NCBI RefSeq assembly: GCF_004016505.1 | Contig: NZ_SACR01000001.1 | Location: 496,001 to 560,000 of the forward strand | Direction of reading: 5' to 3' | DNA length: 64,000 bases | Source of the DNA: Rubrivivax rivuli | Lineage (GTDB): Bacteria > Pseudomonadota > Gammaproteobacteria > Burkholderiales > Burkholderiaceae_C | Part shown: one piece after another, positions 1 to 7,980 of the stretch | Layout: every line of letters begins with the position of its first letter | Position numbering within the stretch: the first letter of the stretch is position 1 | Position numbers and translations under genes: made by a program | The notes under the pieces: model-generated | Seen by the model: only the letters and a program-made list of their open reading frames with translations | The model's database searches: none | Told to the model about the DNA's origin: nothing

Positions 1-1
1 C

Positions 2-565
2 GCCAGGGTGGCCTCGGGCGCGCATGCCAGCGATCTGCTGCCCGTGCCTTTCAACGAGGCCTCGCTGGCCGTGATGGTGAGCCACGTGCAGCAGGTTCAA
101 GACCGTTTGCGGCGGCCCCTGCTGGTGGAGAACATCAGCGCCTACCTGGCCTGGGACAGCGACACCATGGCCGAGCCCGCGTTCTTCAACGAGCTTTGCC
201 GCCGCAGCGGCTGTGGCTTGCTGCTCGATCTGAACAACCTCATGGTGAACAGCCGCAACCGCGGCGACAGCCCCGCCACCGCGGTACAAAGCGCTCAGGC
301 CTGGGTGGCGGCGCTGCAACCCGGCATCGTGGGCGAGATTCATCTGGCAGGCCATTGCGACCAGGGTGATGTGGTCATCGACGATCACGGCAGCCGCGTC
401 AGCGATGAACTCTGGCAACTCTACGAACACACCTTGCGCCGCCTGGGCCTGGTGCCGACGCTCATCGAATGGGACACCGATGTGCCCGCGCTGGAGGTGC
501 TGCAGGACGAGGCGGCCAGGGCCCGCCGTTGCCAGCCCGGGCACGGCACCGGAGCACCCGCGTGA
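2..565 (+). CDS. bufB: MNIO/DUF692 family metalloenzyme BufB, 5' end cut by window
   Basis: C-terminal part of a DUF692 (MNIO, multinuclear non-heme iron oxidase) protein. The frame is open back to the window edge, so the GTG at 8 is internal and the start lies outside. Family landmarks are visible in order: VENIS, LLDLNN, GEIHLAGH, DDHG and IEWDTD, which carry the Glu, Asn/Asp, His and Asp ligands of the multi-iron site. Known members modify cysteines of small secreted peptides (bufferins, copper-stress RiPPs) together with a DUF2063 partner, and that partner follows here with a 4-base GTGA overlap. The precursor gene bufA would be expected just upstream, outside the window. The family call is firm; the bufferin role is inferred from the pairing. 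Confidence 0.85.
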   Translation, partial: ARVASGAHASDLLPVPFNEASLAVMVSHVQQVQDRLRRPLLVENISAYLAWDSDTMAEPAFFNELCRRSGCGLLLDLNNLMVNSRNRGDSPATAVQSAQAWVAALQPGIVGEIHLAGHCDQGDVVIDDHGSRVSDELWQLYEHTLRRLGLVPTLIEWDTDVPALEVLQDEAARARRCQPGHGTGAPA

Positions 566-1317
566 GCGCGGCCCTGGTTCTGCAGCAGCAAGCCTTGCTG
601 CACGCCCTGCTGGGTGCCGACGCGCCGCCGCCGGGTCTGCAGGGACTGCCGGCCGTTTCAAAAGCGCGTGGGCTTGCGGCCTACCAGGGCCACCTGCGCA
701 GCCTCAGCGCGCGCAGCCTGGGCCAGGTGTTCACGCAGCTCGTGGCGCACCTGGGCGAAGCCGACTTTGCTGCGCTGGCGTGGAGCTTCTGGCGCGCAGA
801 ACCCCCGGCGAGTGGCGACCTGGCGCAGTGGGGCAGCGGGCTCGAAGCCTTTCTGATGGACCGGGCTGGGGCTGCTTCAGGGCTGCCAGGCCTGGCGCGG
901 CTGGATTGGGCGCTGCACCAGGCCGAACGCGCGGCCAATGCGGTGCTGGACGTTGACAGCCTGCAATGCCTGGCCACCGAAACGCCCGACACGCTGCAGC
1001 TGGCACTGCGCCCAGGCCTCCAGCTGCTGCACATGGAAGCCGAGGCCCTGAGCTTGCTGGGCATTGACGGCATGGGCCCGCGGCACTTGCTCGTGTGGCG
1101 CCAGGCGTGGCGTGCGGCGTGGATATCGGTTTCGGCGCCGCAGGCGAGCTTCTTCGGCGCCGTGCTGGCTGGTCATTCTTTGCAATCCGCGCTGGAAGCA
1201 GCCGCCGCGCGACCAGACAGCCCGCCCGACGAGACCTTCGACTTTGCTGACTGGCTGCAAAGCGCCTTGCAGCAGGAGTGGCTGTGTGGTGCGAGCCGGC
1301 TGGCGGCGAGTGATTGA
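562..1317 (+). CDS. bufC: DUF2063 (BufC/HvfC-type) partner protein
   Basis: About 251 residues from a GTG at 562 that overlaps the bufB stop as GTGA; this coupling decides the start over longer upstream options. The N-terminal half is the helical DUF2063 domain: LQQQALLHALL, then a GLAAYQGHLR turn, a FTQLVAHLGE helix, and a segment with WSFWRAEPP and a Gly-rich turn before GLEAFL. The family is often named 'putative DNA-binding' but in MNIO operons it acts as the peptide-recognition partner of the DUF692 enzyme. The C-terminal half is less conserved and Ala/Leu-rich. Translationally coupled to bufB, so the two are made together. Confidence in the family is good; the substrate lies outside the window. 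Confidence 0.8.
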   Translation: MSAALVLQQQALLHALLGADAPPPGLQGLPAVSKARGLAAYQGHLRSLSARSLGQVFTQLVAHLGEADFAALAWSFWRAEPPASGDLAQWGSGLEAFLMDRAGAASGLPGLARLDWALHQAERAANAVLDVDSLQCLATETPDTLQLALRPGLQLLHMEAEALSLLGIDGMGPRHLLVWRQAWRAAWISVSAPQASFFGAVLAGHSLQSALEAAAARPDSPPDETFDFADWLQSALQQEWLCGASRLAASD

Positions 1318-1330
1318 GCCCGGGCAGCCC

Positions 1331-1726
1331 TCAGGCCGCGGGCCAGCGCAGCACGCAGCGGTCGCCACTGGCGCGCCGTTCGACCATCACGGCGCAAAGC
1401 GCCGGCAGGCCGGTCTGCAACTGCGCCCGCAGATAGGCGCAGAGGTTCTCCAGCGTCGCCGGCCCGAGGCCTTCCACCTCGTCGAGGAAGCGGTGGTCGA
1501 GCAGGCTGCGCACGCGCGCGATCTCGGCGCGCACCAGGGCCAGGTCGATCAGCATGCCCGTGGCGGGGTCGGGCCGGCCACTGAGCGTCACTTCGGCCTC
1601 GTAGGTGTGGCCATGGATGCGCAGGCTGCCGGCCGTTTCCTGGCTGCGCCGCAGCGTGTGGGCCGCCTCGAAGTAGAAGCGCTGCGAGAGTTCGTACACC
1701 GCACCGGCGGGCTGCGAGAGGCTCAT
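1331..1726 (-). CDS. queD: 6-carboxytetrahydropterin synthase family protein QueD
   Basis: 131-residue member of the PTPS/QueD fold. It should convert dihydroneopterin triphosphate to 6-carboxytetrahydropterin in the queuosine/7-deazaguanine pathway. Zinc ligands H23 (FEAAH) and H38/H40 (IHGH) are present, with D77-H78 (LDHRF) and E93 (TLENL) of the active site. Odd point: E. coli QueD has its catalytic cysteine four residues before the HGH motif (HKCGRLHGH); here that place is Ser36 and no Cys is nearby. I believe related Burkholderiales sequences share this, so it is probably a subgroup rather than a defect. Its ATG overlaps the queE stop (ATGA), making it the last gene of queC-queE-queD. 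Confidence 0.88.
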   Translation of the reverse strand: MSLSQPAGAVYELSQRFYFEAAHTLRRSQETAGSLRIHGHTYEAEVTLSGRPDPATGMLIDLALVRAEIARVRSLLDHRFLDEVEGLGPATLENLCAYLRAQLQTGLPALCAVMVERRASGDRCVLRWPAA

Positions 1727-2355
1727 CGGATGTCGAGGATCTTGTGGGTCTGGACAGACAGCCGCCAGCGAGGATGGGCCTGGCAGTGCGCGATGGCGGC
1801 GCGGGTGTTCGCCCGCTGCAGGAGGCCGTCCATGGGCTGCAGCAGGCAGTGCTCGAAGCCCTCGGTGTCCACGGCCTCGGGCATCAGGCCGGGTTGCGGG
1901 TACACGAGTTTCAGCTCATGGCCCGTGCGCTGCACCCACGCGGCGCCGGCCTTGGGGCTCACGCAGATCCAGTCGATGCCCGGCGGAGCCGCCACCGTGC
2001 CGTTGGTCTCGACCGCGATCTCGAAGCCCTCTGCATGCAGCGCCGCCACCAGCGCGCCGTCCACCTGCAGCAAGGGCTCGCCCCCGGTGAGCACCACGTA
2101 CCGGTGTCCGTGCCCGGCGGGCCACAGCGCCGCGATCTGTGCCGACAGCGCCGGGGCGCTGCCGTACTTGCCGCCCAAGGTGCCGTCGGTGCCGACGAAA
2201 TCGGTGTCGCAGAACTGGCAGACGGCCTGCGCCCGGTCGGGCTCGCGGCCCGTCCACAGGTTGCAGCCCGCGAAGCGGCAGAACACGGCCGGCCGCCCCG
2301 CGCGCAAGCCCTCGCCCTGCAGCGTGTAGAAGATCTCCTTGACGCTGTAGGTCAC
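1723..2355 (-). CDS. queE: 7-carboxy-7-deazaguanine synthase QueE (radical SAM)
   Basis: 210 residues from a GTG that overlaps the queC stop. Radical-SAM enzyme that rearranges 6-carboxytetrahydropterin to 7-carboxy-7-deazaguanine (CDG). The cluster-binding cysteines C31, C46 and C49 form the CX14CX2C pattern typical of the QueE subgroup with an extended cluster loop, instead of the plain CX3CX2C. Also visible: the N-terminal FYTLQGEG substrate motif, the LTGGEPLLQ strand-loop that contacts SAM, and VETNGT. The C-terminal [14 protein letters not shown] end is typical. Middle gene of a three-gene operon with 4-base overlaps on both sides. A longer frame extends upstream to 2922 but runs antiparallel through queC codons in another frame and is not expected to be coding. 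Confidence 0.93.
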   Translation of the reverse strand: MTYSVKEIFYTLQGEGLRAGRPAVFCRFAGCNLWTGREPDRAQAVCQFCDTDFVGTDGTLGGKYGSAPALSAQIAALWPAGHGHRYVVLTGGEPLLQVDGALVAALHAEGFEIAVETNGTVAAPPGIDWICVSPKAGAAWVQRTGHELKLVYPQPGLMPEAVDTEGFEHCLLQPMDGLLQRANTRAAIAHCQAHPRWRLSVQTHKILDIR

Positions 2356-3074
2356 GGGGCGGGCGCCTCGAGGTAGGTGTCGTGGCCCTTGCGGCGCAGC
2401 TCGCAGGCCGGGCAGCTGCCGCAGCCGTAGCCCCAGGCGTGCCGCGTCTGGCGGTCGCCCGCATAGCAGGTGTGGGTCTCCTCGCGGATCAGCTCGACGA
2501 GCGGGCGGCCGCCCAGGCTTTCGGCCAGGTGCCAGGTCTGGGCCTTGCTGAGCCACATCAGCGGCGTATCGAGCAGGAAGCGGCTGTCCATGCCCAGGCT
2601 CAGCGCCACCTGCAGCGCCTTGAGGGTGTCGTCGCGGCAATCGGGGTAGCCCGAGTAGTCGGTCTCGCACATGCCGCCCACCAGCACCGTGAGCCCGCGG
2701 CGGTAGGCGATGGCCGCGGCCAGGGTCAGGAACACGAGGTTGCGCGCCGGGACAAAGGTGTTCGGCAGGCCGGTCGATGCAAAGGCGATGGCCTTGTCCT
2801 GGGTCAGCGCGGTGTCGCTGATCTGGCCCAGCAGCGCGAGGTCCAGCAGATGATCGTCCCCGATCTTGCGGGCCCACTGCGGGTAGCGCTGTTTCAAGGC
2901 CTCGAGGAAGCGGCCCCGGCACGTCAGTTCGACCTTGTGACGCTGCCCGTAGTCGAAGCCGATGGTCTCGACCCGCTCGTAGCGCGACAGCGCCCAGGCC
3001 AGGCAGGTGGCCGAATCCTGGCCGCCCGAAAACAGCACCAAGGCCTGCGTGTGCACCGGGCGCGCGTCAGACAT
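2352..3074 (-). CDS. queC: 7-cyano-7-deazaguanine synthase QueC
   Basis: 240 residues from the ATG at 3074 (a further in-frame ATG at 3113 would add 13 poorly conserved residues). ATP-dependent enzyme converting CDG and ammonia to preQ0. The N-type ATP pyrophosphatase P-loop SGGQDSATC lies at residues 16-24, followed by DYGQRH. The C-terminal zinc site is complete: HTCYAG, then CGSCPAC, giving four cysteines. FVPARN and [15 protein letters not shown] are standard QueC motifs. First gene of queC-queE-queD; the stop overlaps the queE GTG. No preQ1 riboswitch-like structure was recognised in the 200 bases upstream. Confidence 0.94.
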   Translation of the reverse strand: MSDARPVHTQALVLFSGGQDSATCLAWALSRYERVETIGFDYGQRHKVELTCRGRFLEALKQRYPQWARKIGDDHLLDLALLGQISDTALTQDKAIAFASTGLPNTFVPARNLVFLTLAAAIAYRRGLTVLVGGMCETDYSGYPDCRDDTLKALQVALSLGMDSRFLLDTPLMWLSKAQTWHLAESLGGRPLVELIREETHTCYAGDRQTRHAWGYGCGSCPACELRRKGHDTYLEAPAP

Positions 3075-3278
3075 GGCCGGCAGCGCCGCAGGGCCCGGGG
3101 CGGCGTGGGCCAAGGTGTTGCGTGGAGATCAGGGCATCGCGCTGCATGCAGGTCGTCGCGCGCGCGGGCAGGGCCGCGTTGGGGCCAGGCGGGCGCTGGA
3201 GTTCTGGGACGCGCGATTCTGCGACCTTTCTGCGCCGTTTCAGCGCCGTTTCAGCGCCTTCCCCAGTGCGCAGCGGCC

Positions 3279-3461
3279 CTATTTCCTGGTTGCATCCTTG
3301 ACCACTTCCTTGATGTCGCCCACCGCCTTCTGCGCCTGGCCTTCCACCTGCTTCTTCAGGCCCTTGGCCTGCTGCTCGTTGCTGCCGACCACCTTGCCGG
3401 TGGCTTGTTGCACCTTGCCGGCGGCGCTTTTGAGCGTGCCCTTGACTTGATCCTTGTTCAT
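3279..3461 (-). CDS. CsbD family small stress protein
   Basis: 60-residue highly charged protein starting MNKDQVKGTLK with the CsbD signature: KGTLKSAAGKVQQATGKVVG, then a Lys/Gln-rich helix ending VVKDATRK. CsbD-like proteins are small soluble proteins of unknown biochemical role, often induced by general stress. Full length for the family. It lies 70 bases downstream of the BON-domain gene on the same strand, a pairing often seen in betaproteobacteria and suggesting joint stress induction, though no promoter was identified. Confidence in the family is high; function is not known. Confidence 0.88.
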   Translation of the reverse strand: MNKDQVKGTLKSAAGKVQQATGKVVGSNEQQAKGLKKQVEGQAQKAVGDIKEVVKDATRK

Positions 3462-3531
3462 GGCTGTTCCTTGCTTGCGTTGCGATCGGGAAACCCTGGG
3501 GCCAGGCCGGGTGGGCGCGGCCGACCTGGGT

Positions 3532-3864
3532 TCATTTGTCAGCGACGACCTTGATCTGGTTGTCGACCGAGGTCACACCCTTCACCGCCTTGGTGAGGGA
3601 CACGGCCTTGTTCCTGGCCGATGGGGTGTTGGTGGTGCCGGTCAGGGTGACGCGGCCGGCGTTGCCGGTTTCCACCTGGATCTTCAGCAGGCTGGAGAGC
3701 TTGGCCGCGGCGAGCTCGGTCTTCACCTTCGTGGTGATCACCGAGTCCTTGACGTATTCCTTGGTCTTCTCCTGGGCGCCTTGGGCCTCGGCGGCGTGCA
3801 AAGCCAGGGGTGATGCCGCGGCGGCGATGGCCAGCAGCAGGCCGGCGAGTGTTCGGTTCTTCAT
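3532..3864 (-). CDS. Exported BON-domain protein (OsmY-like)
   Basis: 110 residues. An N-terminal signal peptide (Lys-Asn-Arg, a hydrophobic stretch to about residue 20, then LALHAAEA with a likely cleavage after Ala) is followed by one BON domain from about residue 36: DSVITTKVKTELA, the Gly-Val strand GNAGRVTLTGTT, and a closing VTSVDNQIKVV. BON domains occur in periplasmic proteins such as OsmY and are thought to contact lipid or envelope components. One domain only, shorter than OsmY, which has two. Sits directly upstream of the CsbD gene on the same strand; likely a periplasmic envelope-stress protein. Confidence 0.85.
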   Translation of the reverse strand: MKNRTLAGLLLAIAAAASPLALHAAEAQGAQEKTKEYVKDSVITTKVKTELAAAKLSSLLKIQVETGNAGRVTLTGTTNTPSARNKAVSLTKAVKGVTSVDNQIKVVADK

Positions 3865-3927
3865 GGGGCGTCCTCGGTTCGTTGTCCACGGGCCGCATCG
3901 TCTGAAGCGGCCCGCCAGACGCCCAGG

Positions 3928-5004
3928 CTAGGCACTGCGAAGGCGCGGGTCTGTGCGATGACGCACGCGCACCGCCGCGGCCAGCCCCGCACCCTCGACG
4001 TTGCGGAACTGCTGGTTCGCAAAGGCCCAGACCAGCCGTGAAGCGTCGGGCCCGCGGGCATCGCCAAAAGGCTGCTTGCCGGCGCCCCCGCTCCAGGCGT
4101 GGGCCAGGCCGTGCACGGCCATCAAGGCGGAAGCGGTGACGCCGGCCCGCTTGAACTGCGTGACGGTCATCGCACGGCGCTGCCCGCGGCGCACGGTGGT
4201 GGAAGGCACGGCCTGCGCGCCGGTGGCCTGCGCCCAGGCCTCGGCCGCAGACCGGCCGTTGGCAGGCGACACCACGCCGTCGGCATCGCCGTGAATCACC
4301 AGCAAGGGCGGCCACGCCGCATCACCCGCGCCCGGCACGGGCGCCCTGGCGGGTGCCGTGCGCCGGCCCCGCATGGCGGCCAGCGCTGACAGGCCGGAGT
4401 GCGCCACGCCCGGCGCAATGCCCGAGTGCATCACCAGCGCCTTGAAGCGCTCGGGCTGCCGCTCCACCAGCAAGGCCGCCATGCTGGCGCCCGCAGACAA
4501 GCCGGCGATGGCCACCTTGCGGCCGTCCACCGGGTGCCAGCGGCACACCTGGTCGATGGCCTGCAGGATGGAGGCGGCTTCGCGGGCGGCACGGCCGTTG
4601 TCGATGCCGTACCAGTTCCAGCAAGCCTGGTTGTGCGACAGGCGGTCTTGCTCCGGGTAGAGCACCACGAAGCCTTCGCGGCGCGCGAAGCTGTTCATGC
4701 GCGTGCTGGCGGCGAAACCCGCAGCGTCCTGCTGGCAACCGTGCAGCATCACCAGCAAGGGCAGGCGCGCGCCAGGCGGCATGTCGGGCGGCCGGTAGAG
4801 CCGGTAGCGCCGGGCGCCCGCCGGGCCCAGCGCCACGCCCGGCTCCCACACGCCGGGGCCGCGCGTGGGCGCACGCGGGCCTGCCTTGCCGGGTGCGGTG
4901 CTGGCGCGTGGCCGTTTGTTCGCACCCTGGGCCAGGCGCTTCAGGGCCGCGAGCTGGCGCCGCACCGCGCGGCTCCAGGCCGCCAAGCGAAATCTCTGGG
5001 TCAT
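3928..5004 (-). CDS. PHB-depolymerase-family esterase
   Basis: 358 residues from the ATG at 5004 (MTQRFRLAAW); the frame stays open upstream to 5148 but that part overlaps the promoter region of the divergent Crp gene. Alpha/beta hydrolase of the esterase/PHB depolymerase family: oxyanion-hole segment LHGCQQD (88-94), nucleophile elbow GLSAG with Ser170, acid HGDADGVV (Asp240/242), and the catalytic His302 in HGLAHAWSGG. The N-terminus is basic and Pro/Ala-rich, phasin-linker-like, without a convincing signal peptide. Proteins of this layout hydrolyse short-chain polyesters or feruloyl-type esters; the substrate cannot be read from the sequence. Its start is about 100 bases from the divergent Crp/Fnr gene. 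Confidence 0.85.
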   Translation of the reverse strand: MTQRFRLAAWSRAVRRQLAALKRLAQGANKRPRASTAPGKAGPRAPTRGPGVWEPGVALGPAGARRYRLYRPPDMPPGARLPLLVMLHGCQQDAAGFAASTRMNSFARREGFVVLYPEQDRLSHNQACWNWYGIDNGRAAREAASILQAIDQVCRWHPVDGRKVAIAGLSAGASMAALLVERQPERFKALVMHSGIAPGVAHSGLSALAAMRGRRTAPARAPVPGAGDAAWPPLLVIHGDADGVVSPANGRSAAEAWAQATGAQAVPSTTVRRGQRRAMTVTQFKRAGVTASALMAVHGLAHAWSGGAGKQPFGDARGPDASRLVWAFANQQFRNVEGAGLAAAVRVRHRTDPRLRSA

Positions 5005-5105
5005 CCGGGGCAGTGTGCGCGGCTTGCACGGGCCCTTCGGTGCGCTGTCGCGCAGTGGCTGGCACACCGGCACACGCTGAAGGCCCCACTGCGCCACACT
5101 GCGGG

Positions 5106-5888
5106 ATGAACCCCACCCCGCCGCCACCGCCCCGCGCACCCCCGGCACCGGTGCCAGAGACAGCCTGCCGCGATTGCCCGCTGCGGCCCCTGAAGCTCTT
5201 CCATGAACCGACGGGCGAAGAGCTCGAGCTCGTTCAATCGCTCAAGCGGCGAGAGCGCCGCCTGGTGCCCGGTGAAGTGCTGATTCACGAAGGCCAGACC
5301 GATGCACCGCTCTACACCCTGCTGCAGGGTTGGGCCTTCCGCTTCAAGACCCTGAGCGACGGGCGCCGACAGATCCTCAGTTTCCTGCTGGCCGGTGACT
5401 TCATCGGCGTGCAGCAGAAGATGGGCGATGCCGCGGCGCACGGCGTGGAGACGCTCACCGACGCGCTGGCCTGCGTGTTCCAGCGTGACGCGCTGTGGGA
5501 ACTGCACCGGCGCAGCCCGATGATGGGCTTCAACGTGACCTGGCTCACCGCGCACGAAGAGTCGATGGTCGACGACACGCTGCTCTCGGTGGGCCGGCGC
5601 AGTGCCGAAGAACGCATCGCCTCGCTGCTCATCCTCTTGTTCAAGCGCGCTGGCGCGCTGCAGCTCGATGCGGGCGCCGGGGGCGTGGCTTTTCCGCTGA
5701 CGCAGCAGCACATCGCCGACGGCCTGGGCCTCTCGCTCGTGCACACCAACAAGACCCTGCGCAAGCTGGAGCGCCACGGCCTGCACCGCATCGCCGAGGG
5801 CCGGCTCTACCTGCGCGACGTGAAGGCCCTGGCGCGCCTGGCCGACCTCTACGGCGACGGCCGCCCGCCGCCGCGGCCCTTGGTCTGA
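5106..5888 (+). CDS. Crp/Fnr family transcriptional regulator with N-terminal CxxC
   Basis: 260 residues from ATG at 5106. Residues about 35-150 form the cyclic-nucleotide-binding jelly roll (VPGEVLIHEGQ, GRRQILSFLLAGDFIG), followed by a long dimer helix and a C-terminal winged HTH (LTQQHIADGLGLSLVHTNKT, residues about 195-215). The N-terminus has a C21-x2-C24 pair (TACRDCPLRPL) and one more Cys in the ALACVF strand: the placement resembles Fnr, but one of the four Fnr cluster cysteines is missing, so an oxygen-sensing cluster is uncertain. The cAMP-contacting Arg/Thr pair of Crp is not recognisable. Divergent from the esterase and 120 bases upstream of a second Crp/Fnr gene. Confidence 0.9.
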   Translation: MNPTPPPPPRAPPAPVPETACRDCPLRPLKLFHEPTGEELELVQSLKRRERRLVPGEVLIHEGQTDAPLYTLLQGWAFRFKTLSDGRRQILSFLLAGDFIGVQQKMGDAAAHGVETLTDALACVFQRDALWELHRRSPMMGFNVTWLTAHEESMVDDTLLSVGRRSAEERIASLLILLFKRAGALQLDAGAGGVAFPLTQQHIADGLGLSLVHTNKTLRKLERHGLHRIAEGRLYLRDVKALARLADLYGDGRPPPRPLV

Positions 5889-6009
5889 CGGGCCTGCACC
5901 GGGGTGTGTGGGGCGGATGCACCTCTGTGTCTTTCGACATGAAGGATCGAAACAGCGCGCTCTAGATTGAGGCCCTTCGACCTTGAGGTCGCCCACGAGC
6001 CACTGCCCC

Positions 6010-6657
6010 TTGAGCACCGACAGCAACACACGATCCAGGAACGACTTGCTGGCCGCCCTGCCGGCCGACGTGGCCGAAGCTCTGCACGCCCGCGCCGAAG
6101 CCACTGAGCTGAAAGCAGGGGACACGCTCTACGAAGCGGGCACGCTGCTGCGGCAGGTCTACTTTCCGGTCACGGCCGTCGTATCGCTCGTGTCGCCCAT
6201 GCAAGACGGCGCCTGCACCGAAGTGGCCGTGGTCGGCCGTGAAGGCGTCGTGGGCGTGTGCGCCTTCATGGGCGGCGGCAACGCCCTGAGCAGCGCGGTG
6301 GTGCAGCGCGGCGGGCAGGCGTGGCGCATGCGGGCCAGCGACATTGCAGACCTGTCGCGTGACTCCGCGCCGGTGATGCAGCAACTGCTGCGCTACACGC
6401 AGGCGCTGTTCACCCACATGGCGCAGACATCGGCCTGCCACCGGCACCACACCCTGACGCGCCAGGTGTGCTGCTGGCTGCTGCAGCACCTGGACAGGCA
6501 GGTGGGCGACGACCTGCACATCACGCAAGAGCGCATTGCAGGCATGCTGGGCGTGCGCCGCGAGGGCGTGACGGTGGCGGCGCTGCAACTGCAGCGCGAG
6601 GGCTTGATCCGCTACAGCCGCGGCCACATCCAGGTGCTCAGCGAGGGGCGCACCTGA
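6010..6657 (+). CDS. Second Crp/Fnr-type regulator (SgcE/CRP-like without Cys cluster)
   Basis: About 215 residues if the TTG at 6010 (LSTDSNTRSR) is the start; a TTG at 5983 is the other option and no strong ribosome site separates them. It has a cNMP-type fold (KAGDTLYEAGTLLRQVYFPV, then VAVVGREGVVGV) and a C-terminal helix-turn-helix (ITQERIAGMLGVRREGVTVA). The FPV...VSLV segment and the VGREGVVG loop mark the large Burkholderiales/Rhizobiales subgroup of Crp proteins that lack both the Fnr cysteines and the Crp cAMP residues; the ligand is unknown. Follows another Crp/Fnr gene by 120 bases. Confidence 0.85.
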   Translation: MSTDSNTRSRNDLLAALPADVAEALHARAEATELKAGDTLYEAGTLLRQVYFPVTAVVSLVSPMQDGACTEVAVVGREGVVGVCAFMGGGNALSSAVVQRGGQAWRMRASDIADLSRDSAPVMQQLLRYTQALFTHMAQTSACHRHHTLTRQVCCWLLQHLDRQVGDDLHITQERIAGMLGVRREGVTVAALQLQREGLIRYSRGHIQVLSEGRT

Positions 6658-6758
6658 GGGTGGAACCCAAGCGCGCACGCGGTGCCGCGACCGCGCAGCG
6701 AAACGCCCGAGAAACGCCTGCGCAGCAGCATGGCCGCCAGCCCTCTGGAGCTGTGCCC

Positions 6759-7454
6759 ATGCCCAACCTCGACATCAACCTCTTCAAGACCACCGCGGTC
6801 TCGGCCTTCTCGCGCCAGACCATGCCCGCCGGCACGAACCGCGACACCTTCAACACCTACCTGGGCCAGATCGGCCAGTGCATCGGTACCGCACTGGACC
6901 AATGGCGGCAGCGCACGGTGCTGCAGGGGGCCATCATCGCCGGGCCGATCGTCTCGGGCGGGCGCCTGGTGGGCCCGCTGCTCGACCCCCTGATCCGCGG
7001 CGCCAACCCCCCTGGCAACTGGGCGGCCTACAACACCGCCATTGCCGCTGGCGTGCACAACCAGTTCCACCAGATGCTTGCCTTGGCCATCGTGCCCGGG
7101 CTGGCGTGGTACCCGCAGTTCGCGGCCTGGCCCGGCCCGGTGGCCCCGCCGCAGCCGGCCCGGCCCGAGAAGCTGCTCACCCTGTGCATGCCGGGCCTGG
7201 CGCTCGTCGACCCCGGTGCCGTGAAGCAGGCCATCGTGCAGAAGTTCGGCCACAACAAACCCCCGTGTGCCGAAGGCGTGGCCCAGGCGGTGGCCGATGG
7301 CCTGAACAAGGCCCTGATGCCCTGGCTGAGCACCAACCTGCTGCACAACGTGATGGGCGGTGGGCCGGTGCCGACCTTCTGCCCGCCGATGGTGCCTGTC
7401 GGGCCTGTGGTGGGCGGCCTGGCGCAGCAGGTGGGGCCGGGGAACATCCGCTGA
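6759..7454 (+). CDS. Unrecognised protein with two-fold internal repeat
   Basis: 231 residues from ATG at 6759, preceded by a GGAG site at 6747-6750. I do not recognise a named domain. The two halves look alike: the N-terminal half has ALDQW followed about 10 residues on by a GPIVSGG turn and a VGPLLDPL strand; the C-terminal half has ALMPW, then VMGGGPVPTF, then VGPVVGG. Between them is a Trp/Pro-rich link (PGLAWYPQFAAWPGP). No signal peptide and no clear transmembrane helix; Gly-Pro-rich hydrophobic strands suggest a self-assembling or shell-like protein. I have only a loose memory of similar proteins near contractile-injection or type VI loci and cannot verify it. It lies between a Crp regulator and the convergent marR gene. 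Confidence 0.75.
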   Translation: MPNLDINLFKTTAVSAFSRQTMPAGTNRDTFNTYLGQIGQCIGTALDQWRQRTVLQGAIIAGPIVSGGRLVGPLLDPLIRGANPPGNWAAYNTAIAAGVHNQFHQMLALAIVPGLAWYPQFAAWPGPVAPPQPARPEKLLTLCMPGLALVDPGAVKQAIVQKFGHNKPPCAEGVAQAVADGLNKALMPWLSTNLLHNVMGGGPVPTFCPPMVPVGPVVGGLAQQVGPGNIR

Positions 7455-7471
7455 GGTCGCGGACGCGGCGC

Positions 7472-7978
7472 TCATGCCTCGAGCTGGGCCTTCAGCCGCG
7501 TTGCCACGCGCTTCATCGCCTCGGTCACCGCTTGCAAGGCCGTGTCCGTTTCGCCGTCGACCATCGCGGCCACCACGGCAGTCTGCACCGCTGCCGTCTG
7601 TGCGGCGATGCGCTCGCCCTCCGCGGCCAGGAACAGCCGCTTGGCGCGGGCGTCGCTGGGGTCGGGTTCGCGCCGCACCCAGCCGCGCCCTTCCAGCAAG
7701 GTCAGCAGCGCGCTGATGTGGCTCTTGGCCGAGAAGCAGCGCGAGGCCAGCACCTGCTGCGTGATGCCGGGCTCGCGGCGCAGGTTGGCCAGGATCTCGT
7801 GCTCTGGCACGCGCACACCCAGCTCGGCGAGGCGCCGTGTCATGAGCGCATCGCACAGGTGATAAGCCTGCACGACCGACAGCCACGAGCGCACGGCTTC
7901 GGCGTTGCGGTCTTCCTCTGCGATGGATGCGCGCTTGCGCGGAACACGGGCAGGTGCTGACTTCGGAGCTCGGTTCAT
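7472..7978 (-). CDS. MarR family transcriptional regulator
   Basis: 168 residues. After a basic N-terminal tail (KSAPARVPRKRAS) comes a MarR winged helix: VPEHEILANLRREPGITQ (first helices), VLASRCFSAKSHISALLTLL (recognition region, about residues 76-95), then the wing RGWVRREPDPSDARAKRLFL with the Asp-Arg/Lys pattern typical of the family, and C-terminal dimer helices. Divergent from the thioesterase at 8032 with inverted repeats in the 53-base gap, so it probably represses itself and the neighbour. The ligand is unknown. Confidence 0.9.
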   Translation of the reverse strand: MNRAPKSAPARVPRKRASIAEEDRNAEAVRSWLSVVQAYHLCDALMTRRLAELGVRVPEHEILANLRREPGITQQVLASRCFSAKSHISALLTLLEGRGWVRREPDPSDARAKRLFLAAEGERIAAQTAAVQTAVVAAMVDGETDTALQAVTEAMKRVATRLKAQLEA

Positions 7979-7980
7979 GT

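Noticed and set aside
3075-3278. Possible preQ1 riboswitch upstream of queC
   Set aside because: No compact A-rich pseudoknot-like sequence was seen; the region is G/C-rich without the typical tail.
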